From Actinomadura flavalba DSM 45200 (GTDB taxonomy: Bacteria > Actinomycetota > Actinomycetes > Streptosporangiales > Streptosporangiaceae), in assembly GCF_000374305.1 (NCBI RefSeq), contig NZ_KB894094.1, positions 665,077 through 729,076 of the forward strand: a stretch of DNA of 64,000 bases, read 5' to 3'. Of the stretch, positions 1 to 8,930 are shown in pieces (within the stretch, counting starts at the first letter, position 1; each line of letters starts with the position of its first letter). A program made the translations under genes and the position numbers. The notes under the pieces are model-generated. The model did no database searches. It saw nothing but the letters and a program-made list of their open reading frames with translations, and was not told the origin of the DNA.

Positions 1-324
1 GGCGAGGGCGGCGGCATCGGTCGTCGGCGGCAGCGAGTTCAACGGCATGTCGATCAGCGTGGTGACGCCCCCGGCCGCCGCCGCCCGCGTCGCCGTCGCG
101 AACCCCTCCCACTCGGTCCGGCCGGGCTCGTTGATGTGAACGTGGGTGTCCACGATCCCCGGCAGCAGCGCGACGTCACCGAGATCGACGTCGTCCACGC
201 AGTCCACGTCGGCGTCATACGCGACGACCGCGAGGATCGTCCCGTCTCGCACCACGACCGCAGCGGCCCGCTCCTCCCCGGGCAAGACCACCCGCCGCGA
301 CCGCACCACCAACTCAGCCTTCAC
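1..324 (-). CDS. allB: Allantoinase, N-terminal part (cut by window edge)
   Basis: Translation from a GTG at 324 stays open to base 1 and gives the first 108 residues of a cyclic amidohydrolase. The segment [15 protein letters not shown] (about residues 60-74) holds the HxH zinc ligands and the [11 protein letters not shown] signature of allantoinases. These hydrolyse (S)-allantoin to allantoate in the cytoplasm. The usual length is about 450 residues, so three quarters lie outside the window. It follows glycerate kinase by 27 nt and is the last visible gene of the purine operon. A dihydropyrimidinase or dihydroorotase is possible from the fold alone, but the signature and neighbours favour allantoinase. 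Confidence 0.93.
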   Translation of the reverse strand, partial: MKAELVVRSRRVVLPGEERAAAVVVRDGTILAVVAYDADVDCVDDVDLGDVALLPGIVDTHVHINEPGRTEWEGFATATRAAAAGGVTTLIDMPLNSLPPTTDAAALA

Positions 325-351
325 CGCACCCCCCGAACGTCGTGTCCGTTG

Positions 352-1479
352 TCATCTGAAGTCCGGCATGTCGCGGACGGCGTCGGCGGCGAGGCGGCGC
401 AGGAGGGTGGCGGCCTCGGGCATCAGGCGAGCCGGGTCGGCGCCGAGGTCGGTCAGGGCGTGGACGGCACGGAAGCCCGCCGCGCGCGCCTCGTCGCGGC
501 CGAGCGCGCGGCGGCCCGCGAGGGCGATCACCGGAACGCCCGCAGCGGCCGCCGCCCGCGCCACACCGACCGGCGCTTTACCCCGAAGCGTCTGAGGATC
601 GAGCGAGCCCTCACCGGTGATGACGAGCCGCGCCCCGTCGACCTTCGCGGCGAACCCGAGCAGATCGAGCAGATAGGCGATACCGGGCCGCAACTCCGCA
701 CCCAGATAGGCAAGAGCGGCAAAGCCGACACCACCGGCCGCACCCGCCCCGGGATGGTCGGCGGAGCCCTCCGCGCCGGAGCCGAGGGCGGGGTGGGTGA
801 GGCGGGTCAGGTTGGTGAGGCTCGCTTCCAGAGCGTGGACGTCTTGCGGGGAGGCGCCCTTCTGGGGGGCGAAGGTCGTTGCTGCGCCGTGGGGGCCGAG
901 GAGGGGGTTGTCCACGTCGCTCGCGACGATGATCTGCGCATCGGGCACCGGGCCGGGTTCGATGGCGGCGAGGTCGCGGAGGGCCCCGCCGCCGGGCGGG
1001 AGCGGGGTGCCGGTCGCGTCCAGGAAGCGGGCTCCGAGAGCGGTGAGGAAGCCCGTGCCGCCGTCGGTGCAGGCGCTGCCGCCGAGGCCGAGGACGATGC
1101 GCGTCGCCCCGCCGCGCAGGGCGGCGGCGACGAGTTCGCCCGTGCCGAGGCTGGACGCCGTCAGCGGGTGGAACTCGCCCGGCGCGAGCCGCTTGAGCCC
1201 GGACGCCTCCGCCAGCTCGACCACCGCCGTCGTCCCCGAGACCGCGTACGACGCGCGCACCGGCGTCCCGGCCGGGCCCGTCACGGTCGCGTGCCGCCGC
1301 GCGAACCCCGCCGCGACGGCCGCGTCGACCGTCCCGTCGCCGCCGTCCGCGACGGGAAGCAGGACGACGGGCAGCCCCGGGTCGGCGTCGCGGAGCCCGG
1401 CGGCGATGGCCTCGGCGGCCTCGGCTGCGGTGAGCGAGCCCTTGAACTTGTCCGGCGCGACGAGCACGTGCCCGCTCAT
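352..1479 (-). CDS. glxK: Glycerate kinase (GlxK/GarK type)
   Basis: This 375-residue protein has the expected glycerate kinase length. It shows the family's N-terminal APDKFKGSL (residues 8-16), ADGGDGT (44-50) and GGSACTDGGTG (133-143) motifs, and a late ITGEGSLDPQT segment. It phosphorylates D-glycerate with ATP. In this setting it should finish the route glyoxylate, tartronate semialdehyde, glycerate, phosphoglycerate, so that carbon from allantoin enters glycolysis. The ATG at 1479 overlaps the hydroxypyruvate isomerase stop as ATGA, so I reject the longer upstream reading frame. The glyoxylate carboligase and tartronate semialdehyde reductase that would complete the route are not in the window. 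Confidence 0.93.
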   Translation of the reverse strand: MSGHVLVAPDKFKGSLTAAEAAEAIAAGLRDADPGLPVVLLPVADGGDGTVDAAVAAGFARRHATVTGPAGTPVRASYAVSGTTAVVELAEASGLKRLAPGEFHPLTASSLGTGELVAAALRGGATRIVLGLGGSACTDGGTGFLTALGARFLDATGTPLPPGGGALRDLAAIEPGPVPDAQIIVASDVDNPLLGPHGAATTFAPQKGASPQDVHALEASLTNLTRLTHPALGSGAEGSADHPGAGAAGGVGFAALAYLGAELRPGIAYLLDLLGFAAKVDGARLVITGEGSLDPQTLRGKAPVGVARAAAAAGVPVIALAGRRALGRDEARAAGFRAVHALTDLGADPARLMPEAATLLRRLAADAVRDMPDFR

Positions 1480-2225
1480 CGCGCGAGCCACCCGAACGCG
1501 TCGGCGGACGGCCCGCCCGGCAGGTACTCCAGCGAGACCGGGCCGTCGTACCCGGCGTCCGCCAGCGCGGCGAACACGGACGGGAAGTCGATCGAGCCCG
1601 TCCCGGGGCGCCCCCGGCCGGGCGAGTCCGCCACCTGCACATGCCCGACACGACCGCCGTACTCGGCCACGACCTTGAGCAGGTCGTCCCCGTTCTCGGT
1701 CAAGTGGTACGTATCGAACAGCAGCGCCGCGTCCGGCAGATCCACCCGATCCAGGACGGCCACGACATCTGCGGCCGTCCGCAGCGGATACCCCGGCACC
1801 TGCGACAAGGGCTCCAGCAGCACCGTCCCCGGCAGCACCGACGCCGCGTAGGCCAGGTTGGCGTCCGCGACCGCGTCCGAGCCCCCGGTCCCGTACAGCA
1901 GGTTGAACCGCGCCGCCCCGGTCCGCTCCGCGACTGACGCCAGCACCGGCACCGACGCCCGGAACTCCGCGATCCGCGCCGGATCGGACAGCACGCCCCG
2001 CTCCCCCGCCGCCATGTCCCCCGCGTACCCGTTCAGCGCCACGAGCCGCACCCCGGCCGACGCCAGCGCCGCGCAGAACTCGTCCACCTCGGCGGGATCG
2101 GGCACCGGCGACGCCCACGGCCACCAGAACTCGACGGCGTCGAACCCGGAGGCGGCGATGGCGGCGGGCCGGTCGAGCAGCGGCAGCTCGGTGAACAGGA
2201 TCGAGCCGTTGACGGCGAAACGCAC
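1476..2225 (-). CDS. hyi: Hydroxypyruvate isomerase family protein
   Basis: A 249-residue TIM-barrel protein of the AP-endonuclease 2/sugar isomerase family. It opens with RFAVNGSILFTELPLLDRP and carries GFDAVEFWWPW, closely resembling hydroxypyruvate isomerases that interconvert hydroxypyruvate and tartronate semialdehyde. Conserved metal-site acids appear in LLEPLSQ and LLFDTYH. I chose the GTG at 2225 over the in-frame GTG/ATG at 2243/2240 because a GGGGGG run sits just before it and homologues begin MRFAVN. It is translationally coupled to glycerate kinase downstream. The job suggested by context is handling glyoxylate-derived C3 intermediates of purine breakdown. Confidence 0.88.
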   Translation of the reverse strand: MRFAVNGSILFTELPLLDRPAAIAASGFDAVEFWWPWASPVPDPAEVDEFCAALASAGVRLVALNGYAGDMAAGERGVLSDPARIAEFRASVPVLASVAERTGAARFNLLYGTGGSDAVADANLAYAASVLPGTVLLEPLSQVPGYPLRTAADVVAVLDRVDLPDAALLFDTYHLTENGDDLLKVVAEYGGRVGHVQVADSPGRGRPGTGSIDFPSVFAALADAGYDGPVSLEYLPGGPSADAFGWLAR

Positions 2226-2239
2226 GGAAGGTCCCCCCA

Positions 2240-4543
2240 TCACGCGACGATGTGCTCCGGCCGGACCGGCACCCGCGTGAGCGCCTTCCCGGTCGCGTCA
2301 CGGACGGCCGCCACGATCGCGGGCGTGGACGAGAGCGTCGGCGGCTCCCCCGCGCCGCGCAGGCCGTAGGGGGCGTTCGGGTCGGGATTCTCCAGGATGT
2401 CCAGCCGCATCGGCGGCATGTCGAGAATGGTGGGGATGAGGTAGTCGGTGAACGACGGATTCCGCACCAGCCCGTCCTGCACGACGATCTCCTCCATGAC
2501 CGCGAGCCCGAGTCCCTGCGCGCTGCCGCCGTGGATCTGGCCCTCCAGCGACAGCCGGTTGAGGATCTTCCCGACGTCCTGGACGGCGGCCAGCTCGACC
2601 ACCTTGACGAGCCCGAGGTCCACGTCCACGTCCACCACGGCCCGGTGCACGCACAGCGCGAGCTGCGTGTGGCTGTTCCCCTGGCCGGTCGCCGGGTCCA
2701 TCGGCTGCGTGGGCCGGTGGTGGTACTCGCGGGTCTCCTCGACGACGGCGTCCCCGAGCACCTCCGCGAGCGTCGCGACGGCGCCCTGCGCGCGGGACAC
2801 CACGGAACCGCCGAGCAGCGTCAGGTCGTCCAGCCCGAACCGCGCCCCGGCCAGGTCCAGGACGCGCGCCCGGACGGCCTCGCACGCCGTCTTCACCGCG
2901 CCGCCCGTCATGTACGACTGCCGCGACGCGCTGGACGACCCGGCGTCGCCCACCCGGTTGTCGGCCGGGGCGATGACGACGCGTTCGATGCCCAGTTCCG
3001 TCCGCGCGATCTGCGCCTTGAGCGTCACGAGCCCCTGCCCGACCTCGGCGGCGGCCGTGTGCACGAGCGCGGTCGGCTCGCCGCCGATGACCTCCAGCCG
3101 GACGCGCGCCGTGGACAGGTCGTCGAAACCCTCGGAGAAGCAGATGTTCTTGAGCCCGACCCCGTAGCCGATGCCGCGCACGACGCCCTCGCCGTGCGTC
3201 GTCTGGGACGCGCCGCCGGGCAGGTTGCGCAGGTCCGTGAGGTCAGCGACGCCCGGCAGCGGCATCGCCTCCAGCCGCTCCAGCATCTCCGCGAGCGGCG
3301 CCGGGGAGTCGATCACCTGCCCGTTGGCCAGCACCGACCCCTGCGCGACGGCGTTGCGGTGCCGCACCTCGACGGGACCGATCCCGCACGCCTCCGCGAG
3401 CCGGTCCATCATCGACTCGTACGCGAAGCACGCCTGGACCGCGCCGAACCCTCGCATCGCGCCGCACGGCGGGTTGTTGGTGTAGACGCCGTACGCGTCG
3501 ATCTTGATGTGCGGAATCTCGTACGGGCCGACGCCGAGCGACGCCGCGTTGCCGACGACGTTCATCGTGGACGACGTGTACGCGCCGCCGTCCAGGATGA
3601 TCTCGACGTCGGCGTAGACGAGCGTCCCGTCCCGCTTGGCGCCGTACTCGTACCGCATCAGGGCGGGATGCCGGTGGACGTGCCCGAAGAACGACTCGTA
3701 CCGGTTGTACGACATCTTCACCGGGCGTCCGGTGTGCAGGGCGAGCATCCCGGCGTGGATCTGCATCGACAGGTCCTCGCGCCCGCCGAACGCGCCGCCG
3801 ACCCCGGCCATCGTCATGTGGACCTGGTCGTCGCGCAGCCCGAGGCACGGCGCGATCTGCTTGAGGTCGTTGTGAATCCACTGGGTCGCGACGTACAGGT
3901 CGAGGCCGCCGTCCTCGGCGGGGACGGCGAGCCCGGCCTCGGGGCCCAGGAACGCCTGGTCCTGGATGCCGACCTCGTAGTCGCCGGTGACGACGACCTC
4001 GGCCTCCTCCCGTCCGCGCTCCACCGAACCCACCCGGACCGGCTGGTACCGGACGATCCCGCCGCGCTGCTGCACGCGGTGCAGACCCGGGTCGGCCACG
4101 ACGGCGCGCGCGTCGGTGATCGGCTCCAGCACGTCCCATTCGACGTCGATCAGCTCCACGGCCCGCCGCGCCGTCTCGGGATGGTCAGCGGCGACGAGCG
4201 CGACCGGCTCCCCCTGGTGCCGCACCTCCCCGATCGCCAGCACGGGCTGATCTTCGGTGTGGTCGATGCCGAAGTACTTCTTGCCGGGCACGTCGTCGCT
4301 GGTCAGCACGGCCCGCACCCCGGGCAGCGCCAGCGCCGGGCCGATGTTCAGAGCCACGATCCGGGCCCGCGCGTGCGGGCTCCGCAGCGTGGAGCCCCAC
4401 AGCATCCCGTCCATCCACAGATCGGACGCGTAGGCGAACTCCCCCGCCACCTTCAGCGCCCCGTCGGGCCGCAGCGGGCTCTCGCCCACCCCGCCCCCGC
4501 CGGGCGCCGCGACCCTGCCCGGACTCTTCACCGGAACCGCCAT
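2240..4543 (-). CDS. pucD: Xanthine dehydrogenase, molybdopterin-binding subunit
   Basis: A 767-residue large subunit of the xanthine oxidase family. It has the N-terminal a/b-hammerhead domain (SPHARARIVALN), the molybdopterin motifs GVGGAFGGRED and CGAMRGFGAVQ, and the C-terminal GLRGAGEPPTLSST carrying the catalytic glutamate. It oxidises hypoxanthine or xanthine to urate with the FAD and 2Fe-2S subunits encoded two to three genes upstream. The GAMRGFG sequence, rather than AYxCSFR, argues against carbon monoxide dehydrogenase. The ATG at 4543 overlaps the deaminase stop as TGATG, and the stop in turn overlaps a possible hyi start. The three-subunit enzyme is interrupted by the deaminase gene. 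Confidence 0.95.
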   Translation of the reverse strand: MAVPVKSPGRVAAPGGGGVGESPLRPDGALKVAGEFAYASDLWMDGMLWGSTLRSPHARARIVALNIGPALALPGVRAVLTSDDVPGKKYFGIDHTEDQPVLAIGEVRHQGEPVALVAADHPETARRAVELIDVEWDVLEPITDARAVVADPGLHRVQQRGGIVRYQPVRVGSVERGREEAEVVVTGDYEVGIQDQAFLGPEAGLAVPAEDGGLDLYVATQWIHNDLKQIAPCLGLRDDQVHMTMAGVGGAFGGREDLSMQIHAGMLALHTGRPVKMSYNRYESFFGHVHRHPALMRYEYGAKRDGTLVYADVEIILDGGAYTSSTMNVVGNAASLGVGPYEIPHIKIDAYGVYTNNPPCGAMRGFGAVQACFAYESMMDRLAEACGIGPVEVRHRNAVAQGSVLANGQVIDSPAPLAEMLERLEAMPLPGVADLTDLRNLPGGASQTTHGEGVVRGIGYGVGLKNICFSEGFDDLSTARVRLEVIGGEPTALVHTAAAEVGQGLVTLKAQIARTELGIERVVIAPADNRVGDAGSSSASRQSYMTGGAVKTACEAVRARVLDLAGARFGLDDLTLLGGSVVSRAQGAVATLAEVLGDAVVEETREYHHRPTQPMDPATGQGNSHTQLALCVHRAVVDVDVDLGLVKVVELAAVQDVGKILNRLSLEGQIHGGSAQGLGLAVMEEIVVQDGLVRNPSFTDYLIPTILDMPPMRLDILENPDPNAPYGLRGAGEPPTLSSTPAIVAAVRDATGKALTRVPVRPEHIVA

Positions 4544-5898
4544 CAGCCGACCCCTTCCGCGAGCTTGAGCAGGCGCCGGTGGGCGTTCGCGCCCCGGCGG
4601 CCCGCCTCGTCCTGCGGGAGCGTGACCAGCTCGTCGTCGCGGACGACGACGTGCCCGCCGACCAGCAGGCGGTCCAGAGGCGGGGTGCGACCGTAGGCGA
4701 AGGCCAGGACGGGGTCGGCGGCGGCCTCGTAGAAGCCGTCCACGCGCCACAGGGCGATGTCGGCCAGTTTGCCCGGCTCCAGGGAGCCGATCTCGGCCTC
4801 GCGGCCCAGGCAGCGGGCGCCGCCGAGCGTGGCCAGTTCCAGCGCCGCGCGCGCCGACAGCGCGCCCGGGCCGTACCGGGCGCGCTGCATGTACATCGCC
4901 TGGCGGACCTCCCCCGCGAGCGGGACGAACTCCGCCGACGCCGCCCCGTCCACGCCGAGCCCGACCGGCACGCCCGCGCGCAGCAGGTCGCTCACCCGGG
5001 CGATCCCGGCGCCGAGCCGGGCGTTGGAGCTGGGGCAGTGCGCGACGCCCGTCCCGGTCGCGGCGAACCGCGCGATGTCGGCGTCGTGCAGGTGGACGGC
5101 GTGCGCGAACCACACGTCGTCACCGAGCCAGCCCAGTTCCTCCATGTACTGCCCGGGGGTCGTGCCGAACTCGCGGGCGACCTGCTCCTCCTCGTCCAGC
5201 GTCTCGGCGAGGTGGGTGTGCAGCCGGACGCCCTTCGCGCGCGCCAGCGCCGCCGACCCGGTCATCAGCTCCCGCGACACCGAGAACGGCGAGCAAGGCG
5301 CGACGGCGACGCGCAGCATCGAGGAGAACGAAGCGTCGTGGTACCGGTCGATCGCGGCCTCGGTCGCGGCGAGGATCGTGTCCAGGTCCTCCACGACCTC
5401 GTCCGGCGGCAGGCCGCCCTGCGACGCGCCCCGGTCCATCGAGCCCCGGCACGGGTGGAACCGGACGCCGACCTCGGCGGCGGCCTCGATCTCGGCGGCG
5501 AACAGGTCGCCGCGCCCGGAGGGGAACACGTAGTGGTGGTCGGTCGTGGTGGTGCAGCCCGACAGCGCCAGCCACGCCAGCGCCGCGCTCGCCGCGCCCG
5601 CGACGACCTCGGCGTCCATCTTCGCCCACGTCGGATAGGACGCGACGAGCCACTCGAACAGCGTCCCGTCCGGCGCGAAGCCCTGCGTGGCCCACTGGTA
5701 CAGGTGGTGGTGGGTGTTGACCAGGCCGGGCGTGGCGAGGCGGCCGGTGCCGTCGATGCGTTCCGCGCCCTCGACGGCCGGGGCGGGCCCGGCGCCGACG
5801 GCCGCGATGCGGTCGCCCTCGACGACGATGTGCCCGTCCGGGTACTCCTCGCCGGACACGGTCACGACATGCGCGTGCTCGATGATCCGCGTGATCAT
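4543..5898 (-). CDS. 8-oxoguanine deaminase (amidohydrolase family)
   Basis: A 451-residue amidohydrolase. NTHHHLYQWATQGFAPDG holds the HxH zinc ligands. HTHLAETLDEEEQ provides the third histidine and base, HCPSSNARLGAG the proton-relay region, and GVDGAASAE the terminal aspartate. The NTHHHLYQ start and CPSSNxRLGxG segment are typical of 8-oxoguanine and isocytosine deaminases, which give urate directly from 8-oxoguanine. This fits a gene embedded between xanthine dehydrogenase subunits and upstream of uricase functions. Plain guanine deaminase or a cytosine/atrazine-type hydrolase remains possible. The ATG at 5898 overlaps the iron-sulfur subunit stop as ATGA. Confidence 0.85.
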   Translation of the reverse strand: MITRIIEHAHVVTVSGEEYPDGHIVVEGDRIAAVGAGPAPAVEGAERIDGTGRLATPGLVNTHHHLYQWATQGFAPDGTLFEWLVASYPTWAKMDAEVVAGAASAALAWLALSGCTTTTDHHYVFPSGRGDLFAAEIEAAAEVGVRFHPCRGSMDRGASQGGLPPDEVVEDLDTILAATEAAIDRYHDASFSSMLRVAVAPCSPFSVSRELMTGSAALARAKGVRLHTHLAETLDEEEQVAREFGTTPGQYMEELGWLGDDVWFAHAVHLHDADIARFAATGTGVAHCPSSNARLGAGIARVSDLLRAGVPVGLGVDGAASAEFVPLAGEVRQAMYMQRARYGPGALSARAALELATLGGARCLGREAEIGSLEPGKLADIALWRVDGFYEAAADPVLAFAYGRTPPLDRLLVGGHVVVRDDELVTLPQDEAGRRGANAHRRLLKLAEGVG

Positions 5899-6365
5899 CG
5901 GGTGGCCTTCCGGCGGGCCGCGAGCCGCACGGCGTCCATGATCTTCTCGTAGCCGGTGCAGCGGCACAGGTTCCCGGCCAGGGCCTCGCGGATCTCGGCG
6001 TCGCTCGGGTCGGGGACGCGTTCGATCAGGTCGTGCGACTGCACGACCAGGCCCGGCGTGCAGAAGCCGCACTGCACGGCCCCGGCCTCCACGAACGCCT
6101 CCTGCACGGCGTCCAGCCGGTCGCCCTCGGCCAGCCCCTCGACGGTGCGGACCTCGCGGCCCTCGGCCTGCCCGGCCGCGACCAGGCACGCGCACGCCGG
6201 AACGCCGTCCAGGTAGACCGTGCACGACCCGCACTCGCCCTGCTCGCAGGCGTTCTTGGAGCCGGGCAGCCCCATCCGCTCGCGCAGGACGTACAGCAGG
6301 CTCTCGCCCTCCCACACGTCGTCCACGGTCGCGGGTGACCCGTTCACGGTGAGGTTCACGCGCAT
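5895..6365 (-). CDS. pucE: Xanthine dehydrogenase, 2Fe-2S subunit
   Basis: A 156-residue iron-sulfur subunit. The N-terminal plant-type ferredoxin domain carries CEQGECGSCTVYLDG plus a further cysteine in PACAC. The C-terminal helical domain carries VQCGFCTPG and LCRCTGYEKI. Together they bind the two 2Fe-2S clusters that pass electrons from molybdopterin to FAD. Length is normal for this subunit. The ATG at 6365 overlaps the FAD-subunit stop as TGATG, which fixes the start well inside the longer open frame. Confidence 0.95.
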   Translation of the reverse strand: MRVNLTVNGSPATVDDVWEGESLLYVLRERMGLPGSKNACEQGECGSCTVYLDGVPACACLVAAGQAEGREVRTVEGLAEGDRLDAVQEAFVEAGAVQCGFCTPGLVVQSHDLIERVPDPSDAEIREALAGNLCRCTGYEKIMDAVRLAARRKATR

Positions 6366-7240
6366 CAGGACGCCCTCCTTCCGGCCGCGCCGGTGTAGTC
6401 GTTCCACGCCCAGGTCAGGGTGCGGCGCGCCAGGACGGCGACCGCGTGCCGCCGGTAGGCGGCGGTGCCGCGCACGTCGTCGATGGGACGGGCGGCCCCG
6501 GCGACCAGCTCGCCGAAGCGGCGCGCGACGGCGTCCGGCAGCGGGCCGCGCCCGGCCCAGTCGAGTTCGGCGGCCAGGTAGTCCTCGGCCTCGTCCGCGC
6601 GCAGCGGCGTCGGCCCGGCCGACCCGATGCCGGTGCCGACGCGGGCGTTGCCGGGGTCGAGCGCGAGGGCGAACGAGCAGACGGCGATGACCATCGCGTT
6701 CCGGGTGCCGATCTTGGAGAAGTACTGCGGGCCGGGCGCCGGGTCCGTCCAGAACGCCCGGATCAGCTCGTCCGGCTCCAGCGCGCTGCGCTTCACGCCG
6801 GTGTAGAACTCGGCGGCCGGGATCATCCGGACGCCGCGCGCCGCCGACTCCACCTCGATCTCCGCGCCGCCCGCGAGCAGCGGCGGGTGCGCGTCCCCGG
6901 CGGGCGAGGCCGCGCCGAGGTTGCCGCCGACCGTGCCCCGGTTGCGGATCTGCGGCGAGCCGACCGTCCGGGACGCCTGCGCCAGGCCCGGCAGCCGGTC
7001 GCCCAGCTCGGTGATGAGCCGGGCATAGGGGACGCCCGCGCCGACCCGGAGACGGCCGTCGGACTCCTCCCACCGGGTCAGCCCGGCGACGCGGCCGAGG
7101 TCGAGCAGCGCGGCCGGGCGGCGGACGTCGAAGTTCAGCTCGACCATGACGTCCGTGCCGCCCTGGATCGGCAGCGCGTCGGGGTGGCCGGCGCGGGCGT
7201 CCAGCGCGTCGGCCCAGGTCGTCGGGCGCAGGAACTCCAT
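6365..7240 (-). CDS. pucC: Xanthine dehydrogenase, FAD-binding subunit
   Basis: A 291-residue FAD-binding PCMH-type subunit beginning MEFLRPTTWADAL. It contains IQGGTDVMVELN for FAD pyrophosphate contact and RNRGTVGGNLGAASPAGD, the usual second FAD motif. It accepts electrons from the 2Fe-2S subunit and passes them to NAD. A GGAGGGG Shine-Dalgarno stands just before the ATG at 7240, and the gene begins 7 nt after the uricase stop. Its size and motif order match the medium subunits of three-gene xanthine dehydrogenases. Confidence 0.95.
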   Translation of the reverse strand: MEFLRPTTWADALDARAGHPDALPIQGGTDVMVELNFDVRRPAALLDLGRVAGLTRWEESDGRLRVGAGVPYARLITELGDRLPGLAQASRTVGSPQIRNRGTVGGNLGAASPAGDAHPPLLAGGAEIEVESAARGVRMIPAAEFYTGVKRSALEPDELIRAFWTDPAPGPQYFSKIGTRNAMVIAVCSFALALDPGNARVGTGIGSAGPTPLRADEAEDYLAAELDWAGRGPLPDAVARRFGELVAGAARPIDDVRGTAAYRRHAVAVLARRTLTWAWNDYTGAAGRRAS

Positions 7241-7247
7241 GCCCCTC

Positions 7248-8111
7248 CTATTCCCAGGCGGCGGACGCGGGCGGCGCGTCGCCGGTCAGCACGGTGCCCT
7301 CGATGAGCCCGTACGGGCGGTCGGCGGCGTGGAACACCAGACCGGGATTGTCCAGCCCGAACGGGGTGAGGTCGACGTCGAAGTGGTGCTTGTTCGGCAT
7401 CGCCAGCCGCACCTCGCACAGCTCCGGGCGGGTCTCCAGGACGCGGCGTCCCATCGCGTACAGCGTCTGCTGGAGCGACAGGCTGTAGGTGCCCGCGAAC
7501 GCCTCCAGCAGGCAGGCGCGCGCGGACGCGAACGACGCGGCGAAGTCGGCGCCGGTGCCGCGGTGCCGCCAGCGGGCCGTGACCTCGGTGGCCAGGATGC
7601 GGTCGTTGGTCGGCGGCAGCGTCGTGTACTCGTCCTGGATGTAGCCGTGGAACTCGCTGTCGGTCGAGTTGAGCACGACGAGGTCGCGCAGGCCGGACAC
7701 GACGCTCTCCGCGCCGCCCGTCCCCGCGCTGTGCACGACCGCCGTGCGCACCTCGGTACCCGCCCGGACGAACGAGTGGCCCGCCAGCCGCTCCCACGCG
7801 TACTCCTCGACCTCCACGCGGGCGTGCTGGATCGTCGGCTGGGAGTCGGTGAAGTGCCGCGCCAGCAGCAGCGCGAAGTCCTCGATCTCCCCGATGCCGT
7901 GTTCGCGGGCGAACGCGAAGACCGTGTTCTTCTGCGAGTCGGTGGGGAGGACCGCCGCGTTGTCCCCGGTGAGGTGGACGTCCTCCATCTCCCCCGACAG
8001 CGACACCGAGACGTTGCAGTCCTTGAGGCGGTGCACGTCGCCGTCGCGGGTGACGCGGACGACGCGCGTCTCCGCCTTCCCGTACCGGTTGGGACCGAGC
8101 AGGACGGTCAA
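7248..8111 (-). CDS. pucL: Urate oxidase (uricase)
   Basis: This 287-residue protein has the T-fold uricase hallmarks: LGPNRYGKAETRVVRV at the N-terminus, PTDSQKNTVFAFA with the catalytic threonine/lysine region, FHGYIQDEYTTLPPTNDR and MPNKHHF. It oxidises urate to 5-hydroxyisourate with O2 and no cofactor. The start appears to be TTG at 8111, separated by one base from the TAG stop of the upstream hydroxyisourate hydrolase, which suggests coupling. There is no fused OHCU decarboxylase domain, since that activity has its own gene upstream. Confidence 0.96.
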   Translation of the reverse strand: MTVLLGPNRYGKAETRVVRVTRDGDVHRLKDCNVSVSLSGEMEDVHLTGDNAAVLPTDSQKNTVFAFAREHGIGEIEDFALLLARHFTDSQPTIQHARVEVEEYAWERLAGHSFVRAGTEVRTAVVHSAGTGGAESVVSGLRDLVVLNSTDSEFHGYIQDEYTTLPPTNDRILATEVTARWRHRGTGADFAASFASARACLLEAFAGTYSLSLQQTLYAMGRRVLETRPELCEVRLAMPNKHHFDVDLTPFGLDNPGLVFHAADRPYGLIEGTVLTGDAPPASAAWE

Positions 8112-8112
8112 T

Positions 8113-8430
8113 CTAGCTCCCTCGGTAGGTCGAGTAGGCGAACGGGCTGAGCAGCAGCGGCACGTGCAGGTGCTGTTCGGGGTCCTTGATCGTGAAGGCG
8201 ACCGTGACCTCGGGGAAGAAGTCCGACAGGGCGGCGGTGTCGAACACCAGCCGGTGCACGCCGGGGCCGGGGTCGCCGCCGGGCCAGGCGCGGATGCGTC
8301 CGTCCGCGTCGGTCTTCGCCTCGGCGAGCAGCGTCCACAGCCCGACGTCGTCGCGGCGTTCCAGCCGGACCGCCAGGTCGGGCGCGGGCGCGCCGCGCGC
8401 CGCGTCGAGGACGTGCGTGGACAGCGTCAT
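8113..8430 (-). CDS. uraH: 5-hydroxyisourate hydrolase (transthyretin-like)
   Basis: A 105-residue transthyretin-fold enzyme. It begins TLSTHVLDAARGAPA and ends HLHVPLLLSPFAYSTYRGS; the conserved histidines and the terminal Y-R-G-S tetrapeptide are diagnostic of hydroxyisourate hydrolases rather than hormone-binding transthyretin. It opens the 5-hydroxyisourate ring to OHCU. The ATG at 8430 overlaps the OHCU decarboxylase stop as ATGA. Together with the flanking genes it gives an enzymatic, stereospecific route from urate to (S)-allantoin. Confidence 0.96.
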   Translation of the reverse strand: MTLSTHVLDAARGAPAPDLAVRLERRDDVGLWTLLAEAKTDADGRIRAWPGGDPGPGVHRLVFDTAALSDFFPEVTVAFTIKDPEQHLHVPLLLSPFAYSTYRGS

Positions 8431-8930
8431 GGCGTCTCCCCCGTGAGCTTGGCCAGCCGCAGCGCGGCGATCTTGGCGAGTTCCGCGCGGACGACGTCGC
8501 GTTCGCGCGCGTCGTCGTGGGTCAGGCGTTCGTGGAGCGCGTCGAGCATCGCGTCCGGCGTCAGGCCGGTGGCGCAGATGAGGTAGACGTGGCCGAAGCG
8601 CTCCTCGTAGGCGCGGTTGCCGTCGTGGAGGGCGCGGCGGGTCTGCTCCGCCGCGTCGTCCATGCCGGACTGCTCGCCGCGCGACCAGGCCGCCTCGCGT
8701 TCCGGGCCGTCCGCGCGTTCGCCGATGCGCGGGTGGGCGGACAGCGCTTGCGCGACGTCGCCCCAGGTCAGCTCGGTGAACGCGGCGTCGGAGGCGGTGC
8801 GCAGCGCGGGCAGGTCGGCGTAGGGGCGTTCCGCTTCGACCCGTTTCGCCCAGGCTTCCGATGCGCAGCAGGCCCGCAGCCCGGCGAGTGCGTCCGCCGT
8901 CGGCAGCGCGTTGAACCGCTCGATCGTCAC
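8427..8930 (-). CDS. uraD: OHCU decarboxylase
   Basis: A 167-residue all-helical protein with HPRIGER, EQSGMDDA and GHVYLICATG motifs, typical of 2-oxo-4-hydroxy-4-carboxy-5-ureidoimidazoline decarboxylase. It forms (S)-allantoin. The GTG at 8930 follows an AGGAGG Shine-Dalgarno (8935-8940) with good spacing; the 82 extra residues readable upstream have no family similarity and cross the presumed promoter region. This is the first gene of the purine operon. About 200 bp separate it from the divergent small-protein gene, so the operon promoter should lie at 8931-9130. I could not assign a specific operator there. Confidence 0.94.
   Translation of the reverse strand: MTIERFNALPTADALAGLRACCASEAWAKRVEAERPYADLPALRTASDAAFTELTWGDVAQALSAHPRIGERADGPEREAAWSRGEQSGMDDAAEQTRRALHDGNRAYEERFGHVYLICATGLTPDAMLDALHERLTHDDARERDVVRAELAKIAALRLAKLTGETP

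Noticed and set aside
2240..4543. Carbon monoxide dehydrogenase large subunit
   Set aside because: It has GAMRGFG rather than the AYxCSFR motif of CoxL, and it lies among uricase-pathway genes.
2252..4696. Long plus-strand open frames opposite the purine and other operons
   Set aside because: Arginine/proline-rich shadows of well-supported minus-strand genes with complete catalytic motifs.
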